From Erodium maritimum (taxonomy: Eukaryota; Streptophyta; Magnoliopsida; Geraniales; Geraniaceae), in NCBI GenBank assembly GCA_963921825.1, contig OY997588.1, forward strand, positions 83,829,043-83,893,042: a stretch of 64,000 nt of DNA. The letters are read 5' to 3'. Below are positions 10,580-21,500 of the stretch, piece by piece. The first letter of the stretch is position 1. Each line of letters begins with the position of its first letter. Under the pieces are notes generated by a model that saw nothing but the letters and a program-made list of their open reading frames with translations, was not told the DNA's origin and ran no database searches. The position numbers and the translations under genes are program-made.

Positions 10580-12267
10580 TGTTGGGTCTCGAGGTAGGGT
10601 TGGAGATGAACCAACTCGCAGCGGAAAATCAAGGAAAACCAAGAGACGATTAAAACCATGAAACAACTAACAAAGAATGGATTCACAAGAGAAAAATTCA
10701 GCACTAGTTCTTACCAAAACAAGAACACCGGGTAACGAATGATTGGCTTGAGTCTCCAAGACGCCTACGTATCCACATGGGAATCAAAGCCACGTAGTTC
10801 TTCTCTTTGAGGACTCAAGAACACAAAAATGGAGGTGGGAGCTTGCCAAACCCGAAATTGCAAGGGAAGGGAGAGAGAAGTTGTGTTTCCTATTCTTGTC
10901 TTGTGTTTGTTATGTTGAAAAAAGATGACTTAAACATAACAAAACCCATACTTGTCCAACTAAAGGCATGGGACAAGTATGGTGTCAAGTAAGGTGTAAA
11001 TAGGACAAAGTATGGCAAGACAAGATTGGGTTAGGTGGTGAATCACCAACACCTTAATCCTTGTCTTGCTTGCTTAGTACTAATTAATCAAGAATTGATT
11101 AATTAGTTCCATGGGCCTTGGTTGCATGGGCCTTTCATGGGCCTCTTGGAACATGGCCCGTGGCCATTTCCAACGAGGTCCCGTGATTCGCTCATCGCCT
11201 CCAAGCCTTCCATACCGGAAATGTCCAACATTATCCGACGCAATCAATCCCAAGACTCCAAGCCTTGTCTCGATCCGTAAAGTCCTATTCACTTACGGGC
11301 ACATGACCCAAAACCCAGTTTTGGTCATGTCCCGAGACAACTCCCTTTTGGCCATTCTCCATAAATGTGTCAATGAGTTTCATCCTCCGGTGTGACCCTT
11401 AGGTCTATGCATGTCAATAGATCAACGTAAAATCCCATTTTACTTGATCCTATTTAAGTGGCAACTAACGAGACTTTAGTATTGCCTGACACTGCATAAC
11501 GAATCGACCCTGTCGATTCTAACCTTTCCGTCATCCTTGTCATTATCCTTTTATCTCCGATATCCTGATTGAGATAAGGCATAGAGCCGTCATCCTTATT
11601 ATTCTCAATCAATGTTCCTTGATATGTGAGATGACTAAAGATATGATACCCAGTATCATGTGCATGGCCATGCTATTCTTTCAGTCACTCTCAATCAAGC
11701 GGCCGAGAACCTATATCTTTCTCATACCTCAGTATGAGGGATAAATCCCTTAGCCGTCTTTCGTGTCACTCATGTAGCCCATCCCCAAGCCAATCCTGGC
11801 CGTTATGGAAGCCCTGTTACGGACAACGTTAGGCTCAGGTCAAACTCAGTTGTTGACTACATAGCGATCACAAAGACTCCTTGGTCTAAGGATACATGAC
11901 AAGCTACGACACTGAATATGTTCATGACTTAATCTATGGCACATATTCAGGGCTGGTCGTCCAATATCATGTCCCACATGATATCTATGATCAGACTCCG
12001 GAATCTCATTCCAATGACTAACAGAACGTAAGCCGTAAAGAGCCATCTTTCATACTAGTCGCTTCTAATGAAGCTTTGTTGACTAGGGACCCATCGAGTA
12101 TGATCTATCTAAATCTATGGTTCTATTCGCATGGTGGGCATAGATCAGAGCACACATCGATATATTACTCCAACACATAAGTAATATAAAGCCGTTTTGA
12201 TTTTATTGCTAACGATGATATATACATTTGGACATTTAGGATTGAACTATGGGCACTAAGACTAACA
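10580..12267 (-). repeat. Copia-1 5' LTR (lies at the high-coordinate end)
   Basis: 1688 bp, nearly identical to 3811-5498, with TG/CA ends; followed by the CCCAA duplication at 12268-12272. It would hold the promoter of the minus-strand element, firing away from the env-like ORF of the host Athila. Confidence 0.95.
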
Positions 12268-12689
12268 CCCAAACCTCATCCCCTTCCTCAATCTCCCTAG
12301 CTCTATTTATCCACAAACCACTTACCCCAAATCTCTACCATTAACGAACCTTAAGCTCCATCCTCCATCCTTCTCACCACGAGCTTCGGGTGGACCTCGT
12401 CGCTGGCGCTCAAGGACGAACCAGCCGGATTTTCTGTCGTCGGAAAGCTTCACAGCTCCGGCATGTTCGCTGTCACGGACGACCTCACGGCTCCGACCTG
12501 CGACCCGTGACGGACCCTCTCGTGGCTCCGACCTGCAACCCGTGACGGAACCTCTCACGGATCCGGCCTGAAAACCGTGACAGAGCTCCTCACGGATCCG
12601 TGATCACATCCGTGGCTGGGCAGTAAGGGTTGCTTTTGAGCGAAATTTTTATTTGTCTACTTTGATCTTTCCCTTGTTATTTTGTTCAG
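12268..12689 (+). other. Athila region upstream of the env-like ORF, with palindromes and splice-acceptor-like end
   Basis: The host Athila resumes after copia-1. CACGG/CCGTG-type repeats occupy about 12470-12615, with a perfect TCACGGATCCGTGA at 12590-12603. Directly before the ORF start is a pyrimidine-rich run ending TTTTGTTCAG, then ATG. Env-like ORFs of such elements are known to be expressed from spliced RNA, and this fits a 3' splice site, but the matching donor lies elsewhere and is not identified. Confidence 0.6.
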
Positions 12690-13295
12690 ATGACACCTGC
12701 TAAGAAGCGGAAGCAGTCACAGGGAGGGGCATCGGGATCACAGCCTCAACCGTTGCAAATCCGTCATCCGGACCCGAGCTCTGATTCGGACGAGGCGGAC
12801 CAGCGACCTCTTAACCCTCCACACTCGGACATAGGTACTCCAAATCAACCTTGCCTGATTTTTAGACATGAATTGCACATTAAGCTGCTCAAGCAAAACA
12901 AGAAACGAGGCACTATGCAAAATCGTTTCTTGGATACCAAGTTTGTCACACAAACTCTGGGTTTTGCGGATGAGCTGAGGGCAAAACTGGAGGCCTTTGG
13001 GTGGCCTAGACTTTGGGGATGGGAGCCCCGACATTATGAGAAACTCACTCTTGAGTTTCTCACGTCGTATTGTCGGTTACACGTGTGTGACGAACCGGTT
13101 GAATTTAGACTATGTGGGCGAGTGTTTAAACCCTCCCTATCTGAATTTCGAGAAGCCTGCGGGTTTGCTCCTATGGAGGGGGGTGAACCCGATTATTGTC
13201 TGATCGAGGATGCTTGGGCAGAAATTAGTGAGCCCGGCATAGCCCTGACCTCGAGTCCCCAACCCTCTGACCTCCCTCCTAGCAACCCGCAGTGA
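12690..13295 (+). CDS. Athila env-like / ORF1-family protein, short version
   Basis: 201 codons after pol. The start is basic and Ser/Gln-rich (MTPAKKRKQSQGG), then an acidic/proline stretch to about residue 55. From about 65 the protein follows the Athila ORF family pattern: FLDTKFVTQTLGFADEL, then HYEKLTLEFLTSYC, then EFRLCGRVFKPSLSEFREACGF. That family (Pfam ATHILA ORF-1) is of unknown biochemical function; it occupies the env position but no signal peptide or transmembrane segment is visible here. The family is usually much longer, so this copy may be C-terminally truncated at the TGA at 13293. The ATG directly abuts a splice-acceptor-like tract. The conserved post-ORF module lies 251 nt downstream, which may mark where a longer ORF once ended. 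Confidence 0.75.
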   Translation: MTPAKKRKQSQGGASGSQPQPLQIRHPDPSSDSDEADQRPLNPPHSDIGTPNQPCLIFRHELHIKLLKQNKKRGTMQNRFLDTKFVTQTLGFADELRAKLEAFGWPRLWGWEPRHYEKLTLEFLTSYCRLHVCDEPVEFRLCGRVFKPSLSEFREACGFAPMEGGEPDYCLIEDAWAEISEPGIALTSSPQPSDLPPSNPQ

Positions 13296-13546
13296 GCGGG
13301 TGCATGTGCATCTTGTATATATGTGTTTTACGCTTTCCCATCATTTATTTTATGCATGCTGCGTGGTTTCTGAGCTTTATCTGATTTCAGCATCGCTAGG
13401 GCTTGATGGATTTGGGAAAGCGTAATTTGTGTTTTTATTTCCCATGCATTTTATGTTTTTTGTTTGAGTCTGTGTCAGCATTAGCTCTGCCGATCAGTGG
13501 CTTCTGGAGCAGTGCTTGGGTGGCTTCTGTGGCCACCCCTTTCGTC

Positions 13547-13592
13547 GAGCTAACGACGTTAAACAAAGGCGCTGGTTGGGAGGCAACCCAAC
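13547..13592 (+). promoter_or_regulatory. Post-stop module copy 2 (AACGACGTTAAACAAA box plus hairpin)
   Basis: It has GAGCT, then AACGACGTTAAACAAA, then GGCGCT, then stem GTTGGG (13575-13580), loop AGGCAA, stem CCCAAC (13587-13592). Compared with copy 1, the outer pairs change from CTC/GAG to GTT/AAC, so pairing is preserved while bases differ. Confidence 0.75.
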
Positions 13593-15538
13593 ACATGGCA
13601 TGGCGAGCGAGATGAGTTCCGCGGAGCAGATTATGGCGCCGAGCCTCTTGGAGGTTCTCTCGGGCGAAGAGCTTTCCATCCATACATGCACGAGGGTCTC
13701 CACAGTCAGTACAGTTCACGTAGCGGTTCTTCGAGGGGCAGTATCTCTACCCTTCCTATTTTACATTGTTATCGCTATTTACTGCCTTTATGTTATTTGG
13801 TGGGCCATGAGTGCCCGAATTTCCGTGCTGATAGACTATGCATATAGGGTTGTATGAACTGTATACCTGCTGACTTTAAGTGTGGGGTGCTTCATTGTTA
13901 TCATTTATCATATGCATGCGTATATATGGGTTTAGATTGTAAATATGTGTTTAGAGTCGCACTGGGGACAGTGCTCAGTTTTAAAGTGTGGGGTGGGGTA
14001 TGCCTTGCATTGCATTGCATTGTGTTTTCTTTTGTGTGCTCATGCATCATTTCGGGTTATAAACTTTTTGAAAAATCCAAAAAAATTGAAAAGAATTGAA
14101 AAATCAAAAAAATATTTTTTGGTGATATGCGAGTTTAGTGTTTATGTTCCTAAGGTTTCGATGATTGAATTGTCGTTATTGCTTATTTCTTGCATAAATC
14201 AAGGTTGTATATGGGCATTAGTGAATCAAATAATTAGTGAAAGTACATGCATTAGGATTAACCCTTCCACTTGGTTTTGAGTATTTGCTATAACCCGTGT
14301 TGTTTGCCTTTGATTCTCATGTATGGTAATTTGAGTCTAGAACTACATGTACGACCCAATCGAGGCGAAATAAGAATAAGGAACATGGTTGTTTAGGAAA
14401 ATGATTTTAGGCCATCTATGGATCGTTTGAGCTAAAATTTGCCTACCCTTGCATGATTGAATCTCTTAGTCACCCATTTGAGCCTGAGCTTTTCGTTTCT
14501 AAACCCGACATTACAATCCTATGTGCCTTTTTGTTTCATTTATATACCCACAGTATTGTTTGAACCCATATCTCTAGGCTTAGTTGCTTCATTGAGAGTG
14601 GTTATTTTTGGGAAAATAAGTGAGCAAAATAGAGAAAAAGTGATGAAAAGATAATTTTCCATTGGTTTGTATTGAGAACAAATTTTATATAGCCTTACCC
14701 CAAAGGAAAAGGAAAAAAAAAGAAGGGATTAAGAAAAAAAAAGAAGAAGAAAAAAAATCCCTAAGAAAAGAATAAGTGTGGGGTAATGCTTGATAGTGGT
14801 TCAGAAAGATGGCTAACTTATGGGTAGCTATGACAAGTCATTGTTGTCATTAGTTATTCAATGAAAAAAAAAATGGTATTAGAGATTGCAAGAGTTGAAT
14901 GTTAAACATGGGGTTTGGGATGTGTGACATGCTTTATGGGTGTGAGAATGAAGCAACTTTGTCTTGAGATATTTATTGAGCTTCTTCTGATTATCCTTCC
15001 CTACCCTGTGCCTAACCTTACATTACAAGCTGAATTAAAGACCTTTCTGATTCTTGAATAACCATTATTCCTTAAAATTAGTGGAGATGGGTCTAACATG
15101 ATAGCGTATGAATCTCTAAACTCCATGTATGGGGAAATAAGGAAACACACAGTTATGGTGAATGAGTGAATGCAAGTTTAAAAGGAAAGGGTTAAGTCTT
15201 TAATGTGAGTAGCGTCCTGCTTAACTGTATTCACTAGTTCATATGCTTCTTTGATGAGTGTAAGATTGTTAGCATGTGGCGACTCTGAGAAAACCATGTG
15301 ATCCTCTATGCACGGCTTTGAATATCACCTACTTTTCGTGTCTTTTTCATGCATCATATAGAGTGTTGTAGGAATGCATTAGAGTTAGGATTCATGCATT
15401 GCACGTGCATCTTTATATTTAATGTTTTGAATAAAGGAGTACCGGACTCCTCCTATCGGGGTGAACCTCGGGGTTTAACCGGTTCTATCTTAGTAATGAT
15501 GTCTTCTTGTGTTGATTTTCTCGGGGCGAGAAAAAGTC
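13593..15538 (+). other. Athila 3' non-coding tract
   Basis: About 1.95 kb with no believable gene; small ORFs lack any domain. It matches 48831-50114 plus 54963-55637 of the other Athila closely in order and wording, so it is conserved between elements with different coding content. It contains three extra copies of the PPT-like motif (A/T)AAGTGTGGGGT at 13877, 13983 and 14773, and a G/A-rich block near 14700-14760. The spot at about 14855-14885 is the uninterrupted counterpart of the MULE insertion site in the second element. Confidence 0.75.
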
Positions 15539-15552
15539 TAAGTGTGGGGTGT
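15539..15552 (+). other. Athila polypurine tract
   Basis: TAAGTGTGGGGTGT directly precedes the LTR start TGATGCGG. The same sequence precedes the 3' LTR of the second Athila (55638-55651). Confidence 0.8.
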
Positions 15553-16909
15553 TGATGCGGACGCATCTTGGCATTAAAAATGCCACATTTAGAGGGACTT
15601 TATCGTTGATTTTAGCCCATTATTGTCTCATTCTCTCGTATTTTACTCGTTTCCAGCACTTCTCATGTTTCACAGGTTATAGCATGGAATACGAGCAAAA
15701 ACATGTCAAAAAGGGGACAAATTCGAAGTTGTAAACTCGAGGAGCAGCTGAAGGACAGCCATCACGGATCCGTGACCGACCCGTCACGGGTAGGGTCACG
15801 GAGCCGTGACGAAGATCGAGAATTGGCCAAGACGTTCTGATCCGTCACGGATCCGTGATGGTGTCCGTGACGGATGCCATCACGGAGCCGTGACGCGCGC
15901 GCAGAGTTGTTTCCCAAACTCGCTTCAGACTTGACTTTTACCCTTTTTAAACCTAAAATTAGCCTCCAATAGATCTAACTTGTAATTTTGAGAGCTAAGA
16001 AGAGGGGAGAGTTGAGAGCAAGCTAGAGGAGAGGATTTGCACTTGAAGAACATCATTGTAATCAAATATTGGGTATTGTATTTCTCTACTTTGGTCAATT
16101 ATGAAGCTTTGTTCATGTTCATCAATGGTGTTTTCTTCTTCCTTGCTCATGAGTAACTAAAACCCCATAATCTAGGGTTATGGGGGATTAGAGATGTGTT
16201 TTCCAATGTGTTGATTGTATGAATGAGGATTGTGTAGAATGATTTGATTTAGGGTTTGTATTTAATTTAATCTTAATGCTCTATCTCCCGGGTAGGCCTG
16301 ATAGAAGGTGTGAATTACAATCTGACACTCGTGAGAGGTGGGTTGCAATTAGGTCAGAGATCTTATACAAATTGGGTTTAAATCTAGACTAGTGATAGCT
16401 AGGTTAACACGATTGCAATAACCATAGGGTTCAAACCGAAAGTTAGAAATTATCAAAGAACGTAATGCTTTGGGTCTCCCTACATCCTGATTCGTGAGAG
16501 CTGGGTGGTTAGATTCCATTAGGGTCCGAAACAACGTGAGGAGTTAGGACTAGTTTGAGAGATAATTCGTTGCCCCTAAAATCAGAACAACTTCACAATG
16601 TTCATCGTCAGTTAAATGCATTGGAAACGGTCTCTATGAACCCACAACCTTAGATTACTTTTTCTCTGAATTAAAACTCTTCTAAGCTTTGTGATTACTG
16701 GTTCATTGTCATTTCGATTACTATTTACTTTTCATGTTTTGAAACAAAACCATCTTTTAATCGAGATAGCGTGACAACAACCTTGAGATAGAACGTGCTT
16801 GACTCGTGCTCCCTTGGGTACGATAATCCGGAACTTAAATTCTAAAAATACTACTTGACGACCGGTACGCTTGCCGTGTCCTTTTCTGTGTTAAAACCGC
16901 AGGGCGTCA
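15553..16909 (+). repeat. Athila-1 3' LTR
   Basis: It begins TGATGCGGAC and ends GGGCGTCA. The last two thirds match the LTRs at 46026-47460 and 55652-57086 and, in reverse, 26533-28213 (for example CTATCTCCCGGGTAGGCCTG, and the end CGGTACGCTTGCCGTGTCC). The 5' third is unlike them and holds the palindrome cluster. The start is placed at TGATG rather than TGTTGATG because the solo LTR at 26533 shows a perfect duplication with that boundary. Confidence 0.88.
15762..15893 (+). repeat. TCACGGATCCGTGA palindrome cluster in the 3' LTR
   Basis: Perfect 14-bp palindromes lie at 15762-15775 and 15845-15858; near-perfect TCACGGAGCCGTGA copies lie at 15796-15809 and 15880-15893, with half-sites between. 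The cluster occupies the upstream (U3-like) part of the LTR. Confidence 0.85.
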
Positions 16910-18316
16910 GTGGCGTACTAAAGAAAGGGATTGACAAACACCGGTCAGGATATCTTGAGAACTGGAGCAATGACATAGGGATGGACTGAATGACAAGACA
17001 GGGCAACGCGGCAATCGACGGCTCTTCAAATGTGTTGTAAGGTGGGAATGCTATTAGCTTTCCCTCTCACACAAAGATTTATAAGTATAGGATGATTTAG
17101 ATATCATTCTCGGTCAGGGAAACATCTTATTGTATGTGTAAGGTCGCCTCTAAGAGAAGAATATGATGCTCATAAGTTCATACATGAACGCTCAGTCAAC
17201 ACTTCAACAGACAAAATAACGGTCTAGTATCAATCGATCCCACATGAAACCAGTGGGTACCCCAAATCTAGAAATGTTCTACCTTAAAGCTATCAGTACC
17301 CTAGGTTAGCTTTTCTTTATTCCTTTTATTACCCTATATAATTTTTGCTCACAAACCTGTTCCTCCAACTGTCGTTTATCGAACAAGAGCTAAGACTAAC
17401 ACTGATAGAGGAGGCAAATCGGTGAGCTTTACTGTTGATATTGCTAAAAAGGATAGCTCAAGTGATTGAAGTTTTAGCAAGAAAGTGGGAAAAAAGGCAT
17501 TTAACCTTGTTCCATTGATGCTCGATCAATCCAAAGACGTCCAACAACGTGTTGAGGAGGACGTCGAGTATAGTGAGGGTGAGGATCTGATTTTCCCTAT
17601 TTCGGTTTCTAACTAGTTTCTTTGCTTGACCTCGGGTAGGACGTAGGCATTGAGGAAGGCTTCGATGGCGGCTTTCTCTCACGTTTTTCTTGCTTTTGCT
17701 ATCTGTTTTTGCTCTTGTAGTTGAAACCGTTTGAGGAAATAGTCCTTTTTAAGGATCGTTTTCTTGCTTTGTTCTACTCTCTTGTAGAATAAATGCTTAA
17801 TAAAATTTCGCTTATTAATTTTTTTTGTTTTCCTCACAAAAGCTGTCTAGTGAGTGAAATTGGGGGTTGGAGCAACTACGACCACTAGAGGGATTACAAC
17901 GAGGTGACAGAGAGGAATCATCACTAATTAGGAGGAGCATGAATCAAATACAAAGAAACAAGAGTGCATGTATTGAAATGTGAATCATACATATGAGATA
18001 TGAGATCAAGTAATGAAAGGTGAATCATGCATATAAGATAAGAATATATGTGTGCGTGAAATTGGTGTGATTTGATTTCCATGGTGGTTTAACAACTCAA
18101 TTTGATATGCATTGAACATCAAGAAACAAGTATCCACCACCTTAGAAAATTTCCAAATGTGAACTTAAATACAACTACTAATGAGGGCCATCCCATCAAC
18201 TTTCCTCGATCCTAACAATTGGCTATTTCATGAATGCTAAACATCTCTAAGATTACACTCAAAGTGGAACGAGGGACACAATCATAAGTTAGCGACATAT
18301 CCCAAACTTAGATAAG
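16910..18316. other. Unassigned region right of Athila-1, with a possible LINE tail
   Basis: No gene is supported. At about 17735-17830 a tail (GATCGTTTTCTTGCTTTGTTC, then CTTGTAGAATAAATGC, then AATAAAATTTCGC) resembles the end of the LINE-like unit at 26383-26460, so a 5'-truncated LINE copy may end here on +. The rest (16910-17440 and 17830-18316) shows nothing I can identify. Confidence 0.45.
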
Positions 18317-18324
18317 GGTAGAAG

Positions 18325-18537
18325 CAGTGGCGGAGCCACATGGGCACTAAGGGGGGGGGGGGGGGGGGGCACGTGCCCCCCTTCAAATTTTTTTTACATG
18401 TTTTCGATTTTTTTTTTCAAAAATACTCCTTAAATTCTTTTAATTTTGTAGTTGTGCCCCCTCAAATTTTTTTACAGTCACATATTGTCACTAAAAAATT
18501 TCGGTGCCCCACACTGAGAAACCTAGCTCTGCCACTG
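18325..18537. mobile_element. hAT-type MITE, 213 bp, with 8-bp target duplication
   Basis: The ends are inverted: CAGTGGCGGAGC on the left and GCTCTGCCACTG on the right. The 8-bp duplication GGTAGAAG is perfect at 18317-18324 and 18538-18545, which is the hAT signature. Inside are a run of 19 G (18351-18369) followed by CACGTGCCCCCC, and T-rich stretches. It has no coding capacity and would depend on a hAT transposase elsewhere. Confidence 0.93.
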
Positions 18538-18545
18538 GGTAGAAG

Positions 18546-21500
18546 GTCTTCCCATTTTAAAAGGCTTGTTCGTTCTAAAACATTGGTGTTGATCGTAGAA
18601 TTTTGATAATCGCCTATCCGGCGGTAAAGGAAATTAATTACCCCCTCCCCCCGATACGGGATAACCTCTTTCAGTCCCCAAGCTGCAATTAAGACACATT
18701 CCAGCTCTACATCTTCGTTTATGGTGTCACCCCAAACTATACCTCGCCTTCCCATAGTGACTACTCCAGGGAGCCTATTGAATGAATAGTTACAATATTG
18801 GTTGACAAGGCGGCTCGTTACCTGACCCGGTCTCGGGTTGACTTAGAGATTGAAATGATAATTTCAACTATCAATCGACTAGGTAGGTCAAGATCGTAGT
18901 CAACCACTTAGATCTCCCTATCTAAGCTTTCCATAATAAAAATAGTTTAAGTTTATGCTTTAGATGGGTCCTCAGATCAACCAATTACCCTAAAATTAGC
19001 TCATTTCCTTAATCCACGTTATCGAATTTGCAATCGAGCTATTATTGACTATACTATATGAACAATAGTCCGACCCCAAACTAAACTGAACCATGAATTC
19101 GACCTAGTCGAAATTGAAAGGAAATGAAAAGAACGAAAATTTGAATCATCACCAGAGATCACATCACCAGAAGATCGGGGAGGATGGGTTGGAAGGAGTG
19201 TAGGCGAGTGTTGGTAAACAGCTCCGCTGGGAGCCATGAGAACATCCGTGATGAGGAGCCTTGTAGGATTGTCAGTCTACCTTATTCTGAGGCCCCTCCA
19301 CCATGTCATGTGATCCCTCCCCACACCAAGCGTATCCCCTAGTAGTTTAGAGGTCCCTTATGGAGGATCCACAAGTTTCCATACTATTATGGTTGACCTC
19401 AGGTTGAGCTGGTTATGGTTTTCTCTTCAGGTATAGTTAAGTTTTTTAGTTTTAGTTGTACGTGTCTTACTTTTATGTTCGTTTGAATTATTTGGTTTAG
19501 TTTCATAGCCACTTGGTTCAGGTTGTGGGATATTCCAAAACCTGTATACTACTATCCTGCTATTTTCTTTGTTCTAATTCCTATAAATTAATAAAAGTTT
19601 CTTCTTACGTTCAATTTAGCCACTTGGTAAATTAATAATAGTTTTAGAAATATCTATATTAGCGGAAAATCGGATAACCAGCTTTATGTCAGGGTAGAGG
19701 AATTTTATGCACAACATGAAACACCTTCCTAATTAGTTCAAAGGCATTGGTAGGAAACGATCAGGAAGGATCCCAAATTTATATAAGAGTATGAGTATCA
19801 ATACAAAAAGTATAAGGTTGGACATATCCGGTTCATATAGTTCACCCTAACGAACTGATCCACATATCATGAATATTCTCATCTTGAATAGGCCGTAGAA
19901 ACCCACTGCCGACCCATCCCATCAACAAGAGTCCATCAACAAGGGAATAAAATGAGGAAAATAAAAGAAAAATATTAAATAGTTTATGCATCAACGAAAT
20001 TTGTCTAGATAAACATACATGCATTTTTTATTAGCAAAAGAAAGTTTATTAATCATGCTCTTTAAAATAAAGAAACAGGACAAGAGTATTACCTCTCAGG
20101 ATAACAGAGTATGAGCATTCCGGCATGAAAACTCAACTAACAAGTAAACAAGAGGTCTGAGACATGCCTTAGCCTCGAACCAGAGGGTCAAAACCCACAT
20201 TTTCCTAAATTGAAGCTCGTACGGGAGAAAACCCATACAAGGGGAACATACATCAAGAGAATTCGTATGAAAAGAACCTCGACAATCCAACAAGAGGTGC
20301 ACAACAGACTACTGAGGCCTTACAACAATATTTCTCAACCATTAAGCACTAAACAAGAATAAAAGGAAAAGACATGGTTTAGAACCCAAATTTTACAACC
20401 ATGAAGCACACATAAACAAAGGTAGGCCCGCAACATGGATTTTCCAACCATTAAGCCTAAAGGTTAGACGAGCGCCCACCAACAAAACAACCAACCACCA
20501 CTCTCATTAGTCCAATAAACCACCCAAACTTGTGGGAAGTCGTTGAATCATATGGGCCTCCTTCTCCTTACAATATAGAGGAGGGAAACAACTAACACGC
20601 CGGTAACCAACACCATATAAACGAAAAATACAGGTCCAGTGTTCAAAACACCACCAGCACACCCAACCCCTTGGAACGGAAACCCACCTATGTCTTCAAA
20701 GTAAGCCATAAGGCTAAGACAACTCTTCGTAGGCCAACAACTAACAAATAGACGAGGCTCCGAACGACAAGCGCATGGGAGAGGAAAAAACCAAACGTGG
20801 ATTCGATTCTAAAAAGAGGTAGGGACTCCACAGGGAAATAAGAAATAAAAAGACGATATGAGTCTCACCTCGAAAAACAACAGGCTCCTTAGTCTCCAGA
20901 ATAAAAAAATCCAACTCTGACCAAAAATAGTTGGAAAAGTCCATGCCAAACAAGTAGGTGACCGCCAACCTCGTGAGCCCATTGCCCTCACAACTGGAGC
21001 AGATTTAGAAAACTCATGCTCCATAGCGAGTGGTCAAAGACGAAGAAAATATCCAACCAACCACGAGCACCAACCGAAAAGCTAAGGATCGGAGAAGGGA
21101 TCACCCCGAGAGCCCACTACCACCAAGACTATAGCAGATCTGAAAAAACTCCGGATGTAGCTCTATAGTGGGCGGCCAGAGACGCGAAAACAACTAAACC
21201 ATGAACCACGTCCACCTGTCGGAAAGCTGAGCACCGATGCATGAAGCACCGAGGAGAAGCTAGCTCTGGAAGCCCCAGATCTAGCTCTAAGGATGTCAGA
21301 ACCTGAAGAGAAGGACACAGAGAGGTTGAACGGCCGAGAAGTACACATGTTAACAAGATAAGGATAATAGAACTCTTTCTATAGCGGCCGAACTAGAAAA
21401 GAAGGCCAAAGAAAAGACCAGATGGGTGGGGGTGGTGGTGGAAGAAGAGAGAGGGGGAAGAACATTTGTCATCGATGACAATCACGATAGAATCATAACC

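Larger units (their letters stand above)
3811..12267 (-). mobile_element. Copia-1: complete Ty1/copia element with 1.69-kb LTRs, minus strand
   Basis: Both LTRs are 1688 bp (3811-5498 and 10580-12267), start TGTTAG and end CCAACA when read on minus. The insertion is flanked by the 5-bp duplication CCCAA (3806-3810 and 12268-12272). Reading on minus, an initiator-tRNA-Met-type PBS follows the 5' LTR and a PPT precedes the 3' LTR. Internal order gag, protease, integrase, RT, RNase H is the copia order. Long LTRs and gag wording suggest the Angela/Tork group, which is tentative. The LTRs differ at only a few sites I could spot (4768, 4924 and 5010 against their partners), so insertion was recent. 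The coding part is broken and lacks catalytic boxes, so the copy is non-autonomous. Confidence 0.95.
1..16909 (+). mobile_element. Athila-type Ty3/gypsy retrotransposon, 3' part, with nested copia insertion
   Basis: The window opens inside the element; the 5' LTR, gag and most of protease lie upstream. Order on +: end of protease, RT, RNase H and integrase (2-3229), spacer, env-like ORF (12690-13295), about 2.2 kb of non-coding DNA, a PPT (15539-15552) and the 3' LTR (15553-16909). The RT and integrase wording and the third ORF after pol place it in the Athila lineage. A complete copia element (3811-12267) sits in the pol-env spacer; CCCAA on both sides shows it is a secondary insertion. The element cannot be autonomous as read, because pol holds two stop codons. 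Without the 5' LTR its age cannot be estimated here. Confidence 0.93.

Noticed and set aside
13403..14280. Short + ORFs with hydrophobic stretches as an Env transmembrane part
   Set aside because: They are in different frames, follow the post-ORF module and match a non-coding tract of the second Athila where the frames are not conserved.
20741..21356. Several 60-75-codon minus ORFs as a host gene
   Set aside because: They overlap each other in different frames, have no domain and sit in an imperfectly duplicated region; no splice structure could be supported.
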